DNA from: Xanthomonas fragariae
GTDB lineage: Bacteria > Pseudomonadota > Gammaproteobacteria > Xanthomonadales > Xanthomonadaceae
Assembly: GCF_900183975.1 (NCBI RefSeq)
Contig: NZ_LT853882.1
Span: 3,589,501-3,653,500, forward strand
DNA length: 64,000 nucleotides
Direction: 5' to 3'
In this document: piece after piece, positions 56,241-64,000 of the stretch
Layout: the number at the start of each line of letters is the position of its first letter
How positions within the stretch are numbered: the stretch's first letter is position 1
Position numbers and translations under genes: made by a program
Notes under the pieces: model-generated
What the model was told of the DNA's origin: nothing
Databases searched by the model: none
What the model saw: only the letters and a program-made list of their open reading frames with translations

Positions 56241-57743
56241 TCAGGCCACTTCGAGCGCGTGCGAGACCGCGCGGAACACGCGGCACATTTCCAGCGGTTT
56301 GCGCAGCACATGCACCGGGATATCCGGCGGAAAGTGCACACGTTGCAGCGGTGCGCCGACGTCTTCCAGCACGATCGCCGGGCCCTGGTAGCCCAGTTCC
56401 TGCATGCTCAACAGCACGCTGACCGCCGATAGCAGGATGATGTCGCTATCGATGATCACCAGATGCGGCATGGCGTGCTGCTGCACCAGATGCAGCGCCG
56501 CGGCGCCGTCGGTGGCCAGCTGCGGCTTATAGCCCTGGCTCGATAGCGCATTGCCCAGCAGCGACAAGCGCGTGGCTTCGCCATCCACCAGCAGAATGCG
56601 CTGCCCATGGCCCAGGGCAAGCGGCAGTTCGGTCTCGGCAACCGCAACCGACGTCGCATGCATCGGCACGATCACGTCGAAGCGCGTGCCCTCGCCCAGG
56701 CGGCTATCGACCGCAATGCTGCCGCCGTAGCTTTCCACGATGCGCTTGCACGAAATCAACCCCAGGCCGGTGCCGTCGGCTTTGGTGGTGAAGAAGGGGC
56801 TGAATAGACGTGCGCGCGTGTCATCGCTCATGCCCACGCCGGTGTCGGCCACGCTCATGCGCACGCGCGTGCCGGCGTGGCGATCGGCCGACAGGATCAA
56901 GGTGCCGCCGCCCGGCATCGCCTGGATCGCATTCAAGCCCAGGTTGAGTAGGCACTGCTGCAGTTCGGTGTAATTGGCCTCGATGGTCAGATCCGAGGCG
57001 ATCGTGTCCACCTGCAAGCGCACGCCGTAGGGCAGGCTGCTCTTGAGCAGCATCTGCACCGCCTGGAACAAATTCGCGATCGACACCTGCTCGCGCGGCT
57101 TGTTGGAACCGCGCACGAACGACAGCATCGACTCGGCCATCTCATGCCCGCGCCGGCCGCACTCGGCCACCACGTTGGCAAGCTGACGCAGTTGCGGGTC
57201 GTCGGTGCGCCCGGCCAGCAGATCGGGCACGATCAACAACGGCTGCAGGATGTTGCGCAAGTCATGACTCAAACCGGCCGCCAGCATCGCCAGGCTTTCC
57301 AGCCGCTGTGCGCGCATCAGCTCGCTCTCGACGCGCTGACGTTCCAGGTCGGCACGCGCTTCGCGAATCGCGCGGATCACCGCGCTCGGCAGCCGCGTCG
57401 GGTTGTGCTTGATGATGTAGTCGTTGGCGCCGTCCTGCAGCGCCTTGACCGCGGTCTCCTCACCCATGGTGCCGGAGACGAAGATGAAGGGCGTGGCGCC
57501 GTTCTGACGCACCACACGCAGCGCCTGATGGCCGGAAAACCCTGGCATGCTCAGATCCGACAGCACGATGTCAGGCTGAAACGCATCCAGCGCGCTGCGC
57601 AGCGACGGCTCGCTGTCTACACGCTCGAATGCCGCATCGATGCCGGCATCGAGCAACTGATCGGATAACAGCTCGGCGTCTTCCGGTGAATCTTCCACCA
57701 GAAGAATCTTCAGCTGCTCCGGTTTGTCCCCCTCATGCGACAT
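56241..57743 (-). CDS. Hybrid regulator: receiver - histidine kinase - receiver
   Basis: 500 residues. N-terminal receiver (LKILLVEDSPEDAEL, phospho-Asp in DIVLSDLSMPG, then Thr/Ser SGTMGEE and Lys in YIIKHN), a kinase core with His in GLSHDLRNILQPL, N-box NLGLNAIQAMPGGG, G-boxes DTGVGMSDDT and GTGLGL, and a C-terminal receiver (ILLVDGEATRLSL, VIIDSDI) in which several acidic-pocket residues look changed. No membrane helix. Third gene of a three-gene cluster: 3 bp after a single-domain response regulator, which itself overlaps a membrane kinase. Confidence 0.9.
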   Translation of the reverse strand: MSHEGDKPEQLKILLVEDSPEDAELLSDQLLDAGIDAAFERVDSEPSLRSALDAFQPDIVLSDLSMPGFSGHQALRVVRQNGATPFIFVSGTMGEETAVKALQDGANDYIIKHNPTRLPSAVIRAIREARADLERQRVESELMRAQRLESLAMLAAGLSHDLRNILQPLLIVPDLLAGRTDDPQLRQLANVVAECGRRGHEMAESMLSFVRGSNKPREQVSIANLFQAVQMLLKSSLPYGVRLQVDTIASDLTIEANYTELQQCLLNLGLNAIQAMPGGGTLILSADRHAGTRVRMSVADTGVGMSDDTRARLFSPFFTTKADGTGLGLISCKRIVESYGGSIAVDSRLGEGTRFDVIVPMHATSVAVAETELPLALGHGQRILLVDGEATRLSLLGNALSSQGYKPQLATDGAAALHLVQQHAMPHLVIIDSDIILLSAVSVLLSMQELGYQGPAIVLEDVGAPLQRVHFPPDIPVHVLRKPLEMCRVFRAVSHALEVA

Positions 57744-57746
57744 GGC

Positions 57747-58187
57747 TCAGTCTAGCTCCGGTGCCTGATTGATGACCGCCCAGAACGTGCCGAGCGTCTT
57801 GACGGCATTGAAGAACTGATCGACATCCACCGGCTTGACCACGTAGGCATTCACGCCCAGGTCCCAGCTGCGGGCCAGGTCGCTCTCTTCGCGCGAGGAC
57901 GACAGGATCACCACCGGCAAGCGCTTGAGCGTCTCATCGCTACGCACCTGCTTGAGCACTTCCAACCCATCCAGGCGCGGCATCTTGATGTCCAGCAGCA
58001 ACACCGCCGGCAGACCCTCCTCGCGGTCGGCGAACATGCCACGGCGCAGCAGATAGTCCATGGTTTCCACGCCGTCTTCGACATGCACGATGGGATTGGC
58101 CAGGCGAGCTTCGCGCAAGGCATCGACGGCCATTTCCGCATCGGCCGGGCTGTCTTCTGCCAGAAGAATGGTACGGATGGCGGTCAT
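57747..58187 (-). CDS. Single-domain response regulator, Rcp1-like
   Basis: 146 residues: TILLAEDSPADAEM (acidic pair), phospho-Asp in AVLLLDIKMPRLDGL, SSS/Thr switch in VVILSSSREESD, and Lys in NAYVVKPVD. No output domain. The ATG overlaps the upstream kinase stop (ATGA), so it is the cognate receiver of that kinase and a possible shuttle to the hybrid kinase 3 bp downstream. Confidence 0.92.
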   Translation of the reverse strand: MTAIRTILLAEDSPADAEMAVDALREARLANPIVHVEDGVETMDYLLRRGMFADREEGLPAVLLLDIKMPRLDGLEVLKQVRSDETLKRLPVVILSSSREESDLARSWDLGVNAYVVKPVDVDQFFNAVKTLGTFWAVINQAPELD

Positions 58188-59995
58188 GCACTGAACTCTT
58201 GGTTGGGCGCTTCAAGCGCAGGGGGAAGCACGAAATAAAATGTGGCACCTTCGTCGACGACGCTTTCGGCCCAGACCCGGCCACCGTGACGTGTCAGCAC
58301 GCGCCGCACGCTGGCCAGCCCGATACCGGTGCCAGCGTATTCGCTGGCCTTGTGCAAACGTTGGAACACGCCGAACAATTTTGCGCTGTATTCCATATCG
58401 AAGCCGGCGCCGTTATCGCGCACGCTGAATTGATGGCCGCCGTCGGGCATCGGCGCGTAACCGACTTCGATTCTGGCCACCTTACGCTTGGCGCTGTATT
58501 TGACTGCATTGCCGAGCAGATTCATCCACAACTGGCGCATCATGTTTTCGTCGGCCACCAACACCGGCAGCGGCGCGATACGCCAGTCCACGCGGTGACC
58601 GGTGTTCTCGCTCTGCACGTTGGAATCCAGAATCGCGCGCGTTTCGGCGACCAACGATTGCATGTCTACCGCCTGCAGGCGCAGCGCACTGCGCCCCAAG
58701 CGCGAATACACCAGCAAATCGTCGATCAGCGACGCCATGCGCCGCGCCGAGCTGCTGATCACTTCCATGTAATGGCGCGATTTCTCGTCGGCCGCATCGC
58801 CCAGATGGCGCGCCAGCTTGTCGGAGAATCCGGCCACATGGCGCAGCGGTGCGCGCAGATCGTGCGAGACCGAATAGCTGAAAGCTTCCAGCTCGCGGTT
58901 GACCTCCGACACCTGCTCCATCTTGCCCTCCATCTGCCGGTTGAGCTCCTGGATGCGCAGCTGCGAAGCCTTCTGCAGGCTGATGTCGCTCACCGTCATC
59001 AACACCACGTCCTCGTCGCTGGTATCGGGCAACGGCATGCGCCGCGCGTTGATCAACATGGTGCGCAGCGCGCCATCGGCGCTGCGCTGCTCGTGTTCGT
59101 AGTCCCATAGCTCACGGTCGCGCAGCAACACATCGACCAGCCGCTGATGGATCTGCGGGTCGCGCCACACGCCCTCGCCCACATCCTCAAGTGCCATCAA
59201 TTCATTGCCGCGCTCTTCCAGACCATACAGTTCGGCGAACGCAGGGTTGTGCAGCACGATGCGCTGAGCGGCATTGAGCAACACGATCGGCTCGCGCACG
59301 GTCTGCAGCACCGAGCTGGCGCGCCCATTGGCACGCAGATATTCCTGTTCGGCCGCCAGCCGGCGACGGATCTGCCGCTGCAGCAACCAGACCACAGTGC
59401 CCAGCAACAGCAACTGCACCGCCAGCGTCGCCCAGCTCAGCACCCCGTAATGCATGCGATCGGTTTCTACGCGCGCATTGCGCAGATCCAGCAAGTGACT
59501 TTCAGCGCCCTGCAACTCATCGATCAACAAACAGATCGGGTTGTTCAAAGTCATGTCGTTGATCAGCGCGCGAGTCTGTTCCGGCGCCGTGGTAACGGCG
59601 ATGCGATCGGCCAGCAACAGACGGCGTTCGATGGTGCTCTGGATACGCCCCAAGCGCACTTGCTGCGCAGGGTTGTCTTTGGTCAGTTCGATCAATCGCT
59701 GCACCGCGGCCAGCGACTCGCGTCGCCCGCGTCGCATGCGTTCCAACAGTGACGGGCGCTCCACCCCGTGCGAGCGCATCAGCGCGGCCGATTCAGTATC
59801 GCGCATCGCCGCTTCCAGGCGCTGGGCGGTTTCCTGTACTTCCTGGCTATGCGACACCAACACCGCGGCCCGATTGGCGTTGCGCGCCACCTGCTGCAGC
59901 AGCAACAACGGCACCACCACAATCAGGAACACGGCAACTGCCAATAAAGGCAGGCGCCAGCGATCCCACTTGTCTGCTTGGACCGTCGTTTGCAT
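58184..59995 (-). CDS. Membrane sensor histidine kinase with CHASE3 and PAS domains
   Basis: 603 residues. Membrane helix 1 (LLAVAVFLIVVVPLLLL), a periplasmic helical CHASE3-type domain (AQRLEAAMRDTESAALM; DELQGAESHLLDLR), helix 2 (LSWATLAVQLLLLGTVVWLLQ), one PAS domain (REPIVLLNAAQRIVLHN), a coiled coil, and a phytochrome-type kinase core: His in YSVSHDLRAPLRHVAGF, N-box LWMNLLGNAVKYSA, G1 DNGAGFDMEYS, G2 GTGIGLA. Head of the cluster, overlapping the Rcp1-like regulator by 4 bp. Signal unknown. Confidence 0.92.
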   Translation of the reverse strand: MQTTVQADKWDRWRLPLLAVAVFLIVVVPLLLLQQVARNANRAAVLVSHSQEVQETAQRLEAAMRDTESAALMRSHGVERPSLLERMRRGRRESLAAVQRLIELTKDNPAQQVRLGRIQSTIERRLLLADRIAVTTAPEQTRALINDMTLNNPICLLIDELQGAESHLLDLRNARVETDRMHYGVLSWATLAVQLLLLGTVVWLLQRQIRRRLAAEQEYLRANGRASSVLQTVREPIVLLNAAQRIVLHNPAFAELYGLEERGNELMALEDVGEGVWRDPQIHQRLVDVLLRDRELWDYEHEQRSADGALRTMLINARRMPLPDTSDEDVVLMTVSDISLQKASQLRIQELNRQMEGKMEQVSEVNRELEAFSYSVSHDLRAPLRHVAGFSDKLARHLGDAADEKSRHYMEVISSSARRMASLIDDLLVYSRLGRSALRLQAVDMQSLVAETRAILDSNVQSENTGHRVDWRIAPLPVLVADENMMRQLWMNLLGNAVKYSAKRKVARIEVGYAPMPDGGHQFSVRDNGAGFDMEYSAKLFGVFQRLHKASEYAGTGIGLASVRRVLTRHGGRVWAESVVDEGATFYFVLPPALEAPNQEFSA

Positions 59996-60201
59996 TGCCA
60001 GGTCTGTATCCGCTCGCTGCGAGGTCCCAGGGACAAGCCGACATTATCTCCGATCAGGCCCATGGCTAAATTAATGATTCAGACTAATCACGACACCCCG
60101 CAACATAGCTGAATAGGCATATTGCCAGTGCAATCACCATGAAACCGGCGAGCGCACGCCGCCCGCTATCGGCGTATTGCGCTGGTTTTTCAGAAAGAAA
60201 A

Positions 60202-60227
60202 AAGGCGCACTCCGTAGAGTGCGCCTT
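60202..60227 (-). terminator. Rho-independent terminator of the BON-domain gene
   Basis: Perfect 11-bp stem AAGGCGCACTC / GAGTGCGCCTT with CGTA loop; on the minus strand it is followed by a T-rich run (A tract at 60196-60203 on the plus strand). Lies 56 bp after the stop at 60283. Confidence 0.9.
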
Positions 60228-60282
60228 GGTGGTCGCGCCCGCCGCCTCGCCTCGGCGGGCCCGGCATCCGCAGCGGCTGCGC

Positions 60283-60654
60283 TTATTCCTTCGCAGCGGT
60301 GACCTTCAAGCCAATCGACTTGACGCTCTTGACGCCTTCGATGCCCTTGGCCACAGCCACGGCCTTGTCGTGCTCGGCCTGGGTAGCAACCGCACCGGTC
60401 AGCGTTACGATGCCGTTCTTGGTTTCGACCTTCACGTCGGTACCCGACACGTTGTCGGTGGCCAGCAGATCAGCCTTGACTTTGGTGGTGATCCAGGTGT
60501 CGGTAACAGGCTTCTTGGACTTGTTGATGCTGGCAGCGTGATCCTTGTGAGCGCTGCTTTCCTGCGGCACGGCAAATGCTTGCGACGCGCCTAGCGTCAG
60601 ACCGAGCGCCAAAGCCAGAGCCAGCAACTTGCTTGCATGTGTCACGTTCTTCAT
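60283..60654 (-). CDS. Periplasmic BON-domain protein (OsmY-like)
   Basis: 123 residues. Signal peptide (MKNVTHASKLLALALALGL to ASQAFA, cleavage before VPQESS), then one BON domain: TWITTKVKADLLATDNV, VKVETKNGIVTLTGAV and IEGVKSVKSIGLKV. BON domains bind phospholipid; OsmY-type proteins are induced by osmotic or stationary-phase stress. Single BON instead of OsmY's two. Monocistronic with its own terminator. Confidence 0.9.
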   Translation of the reverse strand: MKNVTHASKLLALALALGLTLGASQAFAVPQESSAHKDHAASINKSKKPVTDTWITTKVKADLLATDNVSGTDVKVETKNGIVTLTGAVATQAEHDKAVAVAKGIEGVKSVKSIGLKVTAAKE

Positions 60655-60805
60655 CGATAAGTACCTCCTGTTGAATGTGGATGAAGTTTGCGGTGGCGCT
60701 CGTCGAGCAGACGTGACCGTTGCATTCAGAAATTGTGAACCCTGCGCACACAGGTGGGTGCAATACCATGCAAGCCTCCTCCGTCGTTGCGATGACCCGT
60801 TTTAG

Positions 60806-61864
60806 ATGCCTAAACCGTTTAATCTGGTCGTCGTCGGCTATGGCTATGTCGGCCGTACCTTCCATGCACCGCTGATCGCGAGCACCCCTGGTTTGCAGTT
60901 GCACTGCGTGGTGTCGTCCAAGCCACAACAGGCGCAGGCCGACTTCCCCGATCTGACTGTCCTTGCCGACCTCGACAGCGCATTGGCCGACCCGGCGCTC
61001 GATGCGGTGGTACTGGCCACGCCCAACCAGACCCACGCACCGTTGGCACTGCGGGCGCTGGCTGCCGGCAAGCATGTGTTGGTGGATAAACCCTTCGCAT
61101 TGGATGCCGCACAGGCACGCGCGATGGTGGATGCAGCGGAGGCCGCCGGGCGCATTGTCAGCGTGTTCCAGAACCGCCGCTGGGACGCGGATTTTCTCAC
61201 CGTACGCCGCTTGATCGACGAAGGCCAATTGGGCGAGGTGGTGGAATTCCATTCGCACTTCGACCGGTATCGCCCGCAAGTACGCGATCGCTGGCGCGAA
61301 AGCGATCTCCCCGGCGCCGGGCTCTGGTACGACCTGGGTCCGCACCTGCTCGATCAGGCACTGCAATTATTCGGCGCGCCGCAGGCGATCGGCGCGGATT
61401 TGCAGCGTCAGCGCAGCCAGGCTCGCAGCGACGATTATTTCCACGTCACCCTGCACTACCCGCGGCTGCGCGTGATCCTGCATGCGGGGTCGCTGGTCGC
61501 CGATAGCAGTCTGCGCTTTGCCGTGCACGGCACACGCGGCAGCTATCTCAAGCACGGGCTGGACACCCAGGAAGACCAACTGCGCGCCGGACGTCGCCCA
61601 GGCACGGTCGGCTGGGGTGTCGACCCGTTGCCGGGCACGCTGACCCGCGTGGACGATGAAGGTCGCGTGCACGCCCACCAACCCGACAACCAGCCGGGCG
61701 ACTATCGGCAGTGCTATGCGGCTTTTCGCGATGCATTGGCGGGCACCAGCGCGGCACCGGTCAGTGGCGCAGACGCCGTGCAACTGATGCAATTGTTGGA
61801 GCTGGCGCAACGCAGTGCGGCGTCGGGCCAGATGCAGTGGCTCGCTGGTGCACGCGAGGCGTAG
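60806..61864 (+). CDS. Gfo/Idh/MocA-family NAD(P)-dependent oxidoreductase
   Basis: 352 residues. Rossmann start VVVGYGYVGRTFHAPLI (G-x-G-x2-G), then the EKP-type triad variant VDKPFALDAAQA and catalytic region FQNRRWDADFLTVRRL with YDLGPHLLDQALQLFG (conserved D-x3-H). Similar in architecture to YdgJ-type oxidoreductases acting on sugars or inositols. Divergent from the BON gene with 151 bp between starts. Substrate unknown. Confidence 0.87.
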   Translation: MPKPFNLVVVGYGYVGRTFHAPLIASTPGLQLHCVVSSKPQQAQADFPDLTVLADLDSALADPALDAVVLATPNQTHAPLALRALAAGKHVLVDKPFALDAAQARAMVDAAEAAGRIVSVFQNRRWDADFLTVRRLIDEGQLGEVVEFHSHFDRYRPQVRDRWRESDLPGAGLWYDLGPHLLDQALQLFGAPQAIGADLQRQRSQARSDDYFHVTLHYPRLRVILHAGSLVADSSLRFAVHGTRGSYLKHGLDTQEDQLRAGRRPGTVGWGVDPLPGTLTRVDDEGRVHAHQPDNQPGDYRQCYAAFRDALAGTSAAPVSGADAVQLMQLLELAQRSAASGQMQWLAGAREA

Positions 61865-62071
61865 CGCGTAGGGATAATAATCGCGCTGCCATGCGCGCGT
61901 GACCGGCGATCGCCTCTGCATGCAGGACTGCCGCCGCTCATGCGCCGCGGTTCTTGCACGCGGCACACGGCCACTGTCGATTTCGATAGCGACCTTGCGT
62001 TCACCACTCTTGATGCCACCACCACAGTGCGCGCCGCTAAGCAGGCGCGCACTGCCGTCGCGCTGGATCGC

Positions 62072-63013
62072 TTATGCGTCCTTGCTGCCGATCGTCGGTG
62101 GTACCGATGTCGTGGTCATCACTGCATGCCCACCGAACTGGTTGCGCATTGCAGCCAGCAGTTTGTCGGTGAACGAATCCTTGTCGCGCGAACGCAGCCG
62201 TTCCATCAGCGACAGCGTGATGATCGGTGCAGGGACTTCCAGATCGATGGCCTCGGCTACCGTCCAGCGGCCTTCGCCTGAATCGGCCACGAACGGCGCA
62301 ATGCCAGCCATGGTCGGGTTGTGCGCAAGCGCGTCGGCAGTGAGGTCCAGCAGCCAGGAGCGCACCACGCTGCCATCGCGCCAGATCTCGGCGACCTGTT
62401 GCAGATCCAGCGCAAAATCGGTCTTGTGCTGCATCAATGCGAAGCCTTCGGCGTAAGCCTGCATCATTCCGTACTCGATACCGTTGTGGACCATCTTGGT
62501 GAAGTGGCCGGCACCGCTCGGGCCAACCCGACCCCAGCCCTTATCCGGCGCGGGCGCCAAGGTGGCCAGGATCGGATGCAACGTGGTCACCGCCGCCTCG
62601 TCGCCGCCTACCATCAAGCTGTAGCCTTCCTGCATGCCCCAGATGCCACCGCTGGTTCCGCAATCGACGAAGGAGATACCGCTGGCCTGCAACAGCGTGG
62701 CGCGGCGTTGCGAATCCTTGTAATACGAATTGCCGCCATCGATGACGATGTCGCCCGCTTCCAACAATCGCAGCAGTTGCGCCAAGGTGTCATCAACGAT
62801 CTTGCCGGCCGGCACCATCAGCCACACCACCCGCGGACTCGGCAGCGCAGACACCAGCGACGCCAGCGCATCAGCGGTGACAATGCCCTTGACCTGCGCG
62901 CCACTGCGCGCGCTCGCGCCTGGATCGTAGCCATGCACGCGATGCCCACCGTTGACTAACCGCTCGGCCATATTGGCCCCCATGCGGCCCAACCCCACCA
63001 TACCCAGTTCCAT
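62072..63013 (-). CDS. gnd: 6-phosphogluconate dehydrogenase, short (YqeC-type) form
   Basis: 313 residues. NAD-binding MVGLGRMGANMAERLVNGG, IDGGNSYYKDSQRR, catalytic GTSGGIWGMQEGY and HNGIEYGMMQAYAEG with Lys in FTKMVHNG. The short dimeric-to-tetrameric form lacks the second all-helical repeat of the E. coli enzyme (468 residues) and often uses NAD. It oxidises and decarboxylates 6-phosphogluconate to ribulose-5-P. Starts 9 bp after the upstream gene's stop, so likely co-transcribed with it. Confidence 0.92.
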   Translation of the reverse strand: MELGMVGLGRMGANMAERLVNGGHRVHGYDPGASARSGAQVKGIVTADALASLVSALPSPRVVWLMVPAGKIVDDTLAQLLRLLEAGDIVIDGGNSYYKDSQRRATLLQASGISFVDCGTSGGIWGMQEGYSLMVGGDEAAVTTLHPILATLAPAPDKGWGRVGPSGAGHFTKMVHNGIEYGMMQAYAEGFALMQHKTDFALDLQQVAEIWRDGSVVRSWLLDLTADALAHNPTMAGIAPFVADSGEGRWTVAEAIDLEVPAPIITLSLMERLRSRDKDSFTDKLLAAMRNQFGGHAVMTTTSVPPTIGSKDA

Positions 63014-63022
63014 AATCGCTCC

Positions 63023-64000
63023 TCATGATCTGATCAGTGCAGGGTGCCACGCCGGGCGTACGCCGGCGTCGCGGAAATTTCCGATGGGTTGTTTCGTCGC
63101 GGTGCTGGCGCTGCACTGCTTCAGCTGCCAATCGATCCATCGCCAGTACAAGGTGGTGCGCAGATTGTGCAAGGTCAGCTCGATGGCATACGGCGTGCGC
63201 GGGTTACGGTCGAGCAAGCGTGCCACGTGATAGCCGATCGGCTTGATACCCTTGGGATGCACGTACACCAAAAAACCTTGGTAAAACGGGTCATCCAGCA
63301 GCGTCTGCAGTTCTTGCAGCCGTGCTTGGTGCTGCCGGTCGAGCGTGGCGCGCAACTGCGCATCGCGTTCGTAGAGCAGGCGCTCGAAGCGGCGCTTGCC
63401 TGACCTGCGCAGATTCTTGGCCAATTCCCAGATCCGACGGTTGAGCGCATCGTAATGCGCAAAACCACCGTGCTGCGCCAGCGCCTGTGCTGCCGCATCG
63501 CTGACATCCACCACCACAAAGTTTTCCGCCTGATTGTGGATGTCATCCAGAAACGACTTGTTGAACACATGCGCGATGAAGCCCGGCGCACCGACAAATG
63601 CCTGCCGCCCCAACTGCGCGGTCTTGACCGCTTTGCCGTCGGCAAAGAATTCGCCGGCATGCGCACCGAGCACAATGCTGTCGGTGTCGTGCAAGGTCAA
63701 AAACGTGCCGATCGACAACTCGCCGGGCGTAAACACCTGATCGAATCCGGCATCGCCATATAACTCGCGCTGCGTGGCGAGCTGGGCCACCTGTCGGCCC
63801 ACGCCGCACTCTGAGCGCACCTGGCCGCGATAGAACGCATCCAGTGCCTGCGCATTGCTGCGGTGTGGTTGATAGCCGCGTCCGAAGCTGCGAAAGCTGC
63901 TCCAGCCCTGCGCGGCTGCGCCGCGCCAGCCAAACCCGATCCAGCCTAGCTGCAGCGCCGAAAAACGGTAGTGCGCGTTGTTCTGCAACTGCGTCGCCGC
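63023..64000 (-). CDS. Unrecognised protein, 5' end outside the window
   Basis: At least 325 residues, open to the window edge (frame continues above a TTG at 63988), ending AWHPALIRS. No family recognised. Visible: FTPGELSIGTFLTLHDTDS, a helical basic region (LRRSGKRRFERLLYERDAQLRATL), and a tail with LLDRNPRTPYAIELTLHNL and YWRWIDWQLKQ. No signal peptide or membrane helix in the visible part. Nine bases before gnd on the same strand, so probably its operon partner. Confidence 0.6.
   Translation of the reverse strand, partial: AATQLQNNAHYRFSALQLGWIGFGWRGAAAQGWSSFRSFGRGYQPHRSNAQALDAFYRGQVRSECGVGRQVAQLATQRELYGDAGFDQVFTPGELSIGTFLTLHDTDSIVLGAHAGEFFADGKAVKTAQLGRQAFVGAPGFIAHVFNKSFLDDIHNQAENFVVVDVSDAAAQALAQHGGFAHYDALNRRIWELAKNLRRSGKRRFERLLYERDAQLRATLDRQHQARLQELQTLLDDPFYQGFLVYVHPKGIKPIGYHVARLLDRNPRTPYAIELTLHNLRTTLYWRWIDWQLKQCSASTATKQPIGNFRDAGVRPAWHPALIRS

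Overview
The window is a high-GC chromosomal segment whose gene content points to a plant-associated Xanthomonas: a sux-type sucrose locus, the nagA/nagB-II/nagR/nagP/nagQ N-acetylglucosamine block, a GH12 endoglucanase, type II secretion genes and many Xanthomonas-type insertion sequences. The density of broken genes suggests an IS-rich, decaying lineage of the X. oryzae or X. fragariae kind. The species cannot be fixed from the sequence alone.

Layout. 1-2874: sucrose uptake and hydrolysis (end of suxA, suxB). 2920-5273: QEGLA-motif protein and rsgA, overlapping. 5430-19063: a type I secretion locus read on the minus strand (ABC exporter, membrane fusion protein, small membrane protein, giant RTX protein, terminator). 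The RTX gene is interrupted at both ends by inverted copies of one 857-bp IS5-family element. 19351-24253: alaA, SGNH hydrolase, methyltransferase, polysaccharide deacetylase, and a three-domain monothiol glutaredoxin. 24352-31441: an IS patchwork (IS3/IS407 type, two oppositely oriented IS1478-like copies, third 857-bp IS) enclosing a small accessory island with a possible two-gene membrane-active pair and a DnaQ-like exonuclease. 31440-34690: DUF924 gene, amidohydrolase and IS30 fragments, GH12 enzyme, a frameshifted unknown gene. 34798-37493: formaldehyde detoxification (frmR with its operator, frmA, a deleted gfa, frmB). 37761-41339: a multi-PAS HWE histidine kinase split by one stop codon. 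42144-47565: nag cluster and a putative NagQ box. 47890-52994: IS3 remnants and a collapsed type II secretion operon (gspN intact, gspM and gspL broken, fourth 857-bp IS inside gspL). 52882-56149: VanZ-like gene, midA, folM, folK. 56241-59995: a three-gene phosphorelay. 60283-64000: BON protein, Gfo/Idh/MocA oxidoreductase, gnd, and an unrecognised gene running off the end.

Main reading. Removing the two IS copies plus one TA from each duplication rebuilds one continuous 2515-codon RTX gene. It starts inside the stop codon of the upstream membrane-protein gene (ATGA overlap) and stops 3 bp before a strong terminator. It carries a FrpC-like Asp-Pro self-processing site and nine C-terminal modules, several of them exact 600-bp DNA repeats. 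The same IS family also sits at the broken type II secretion operon, so one element appears to have disabled two secretion systems in this window.
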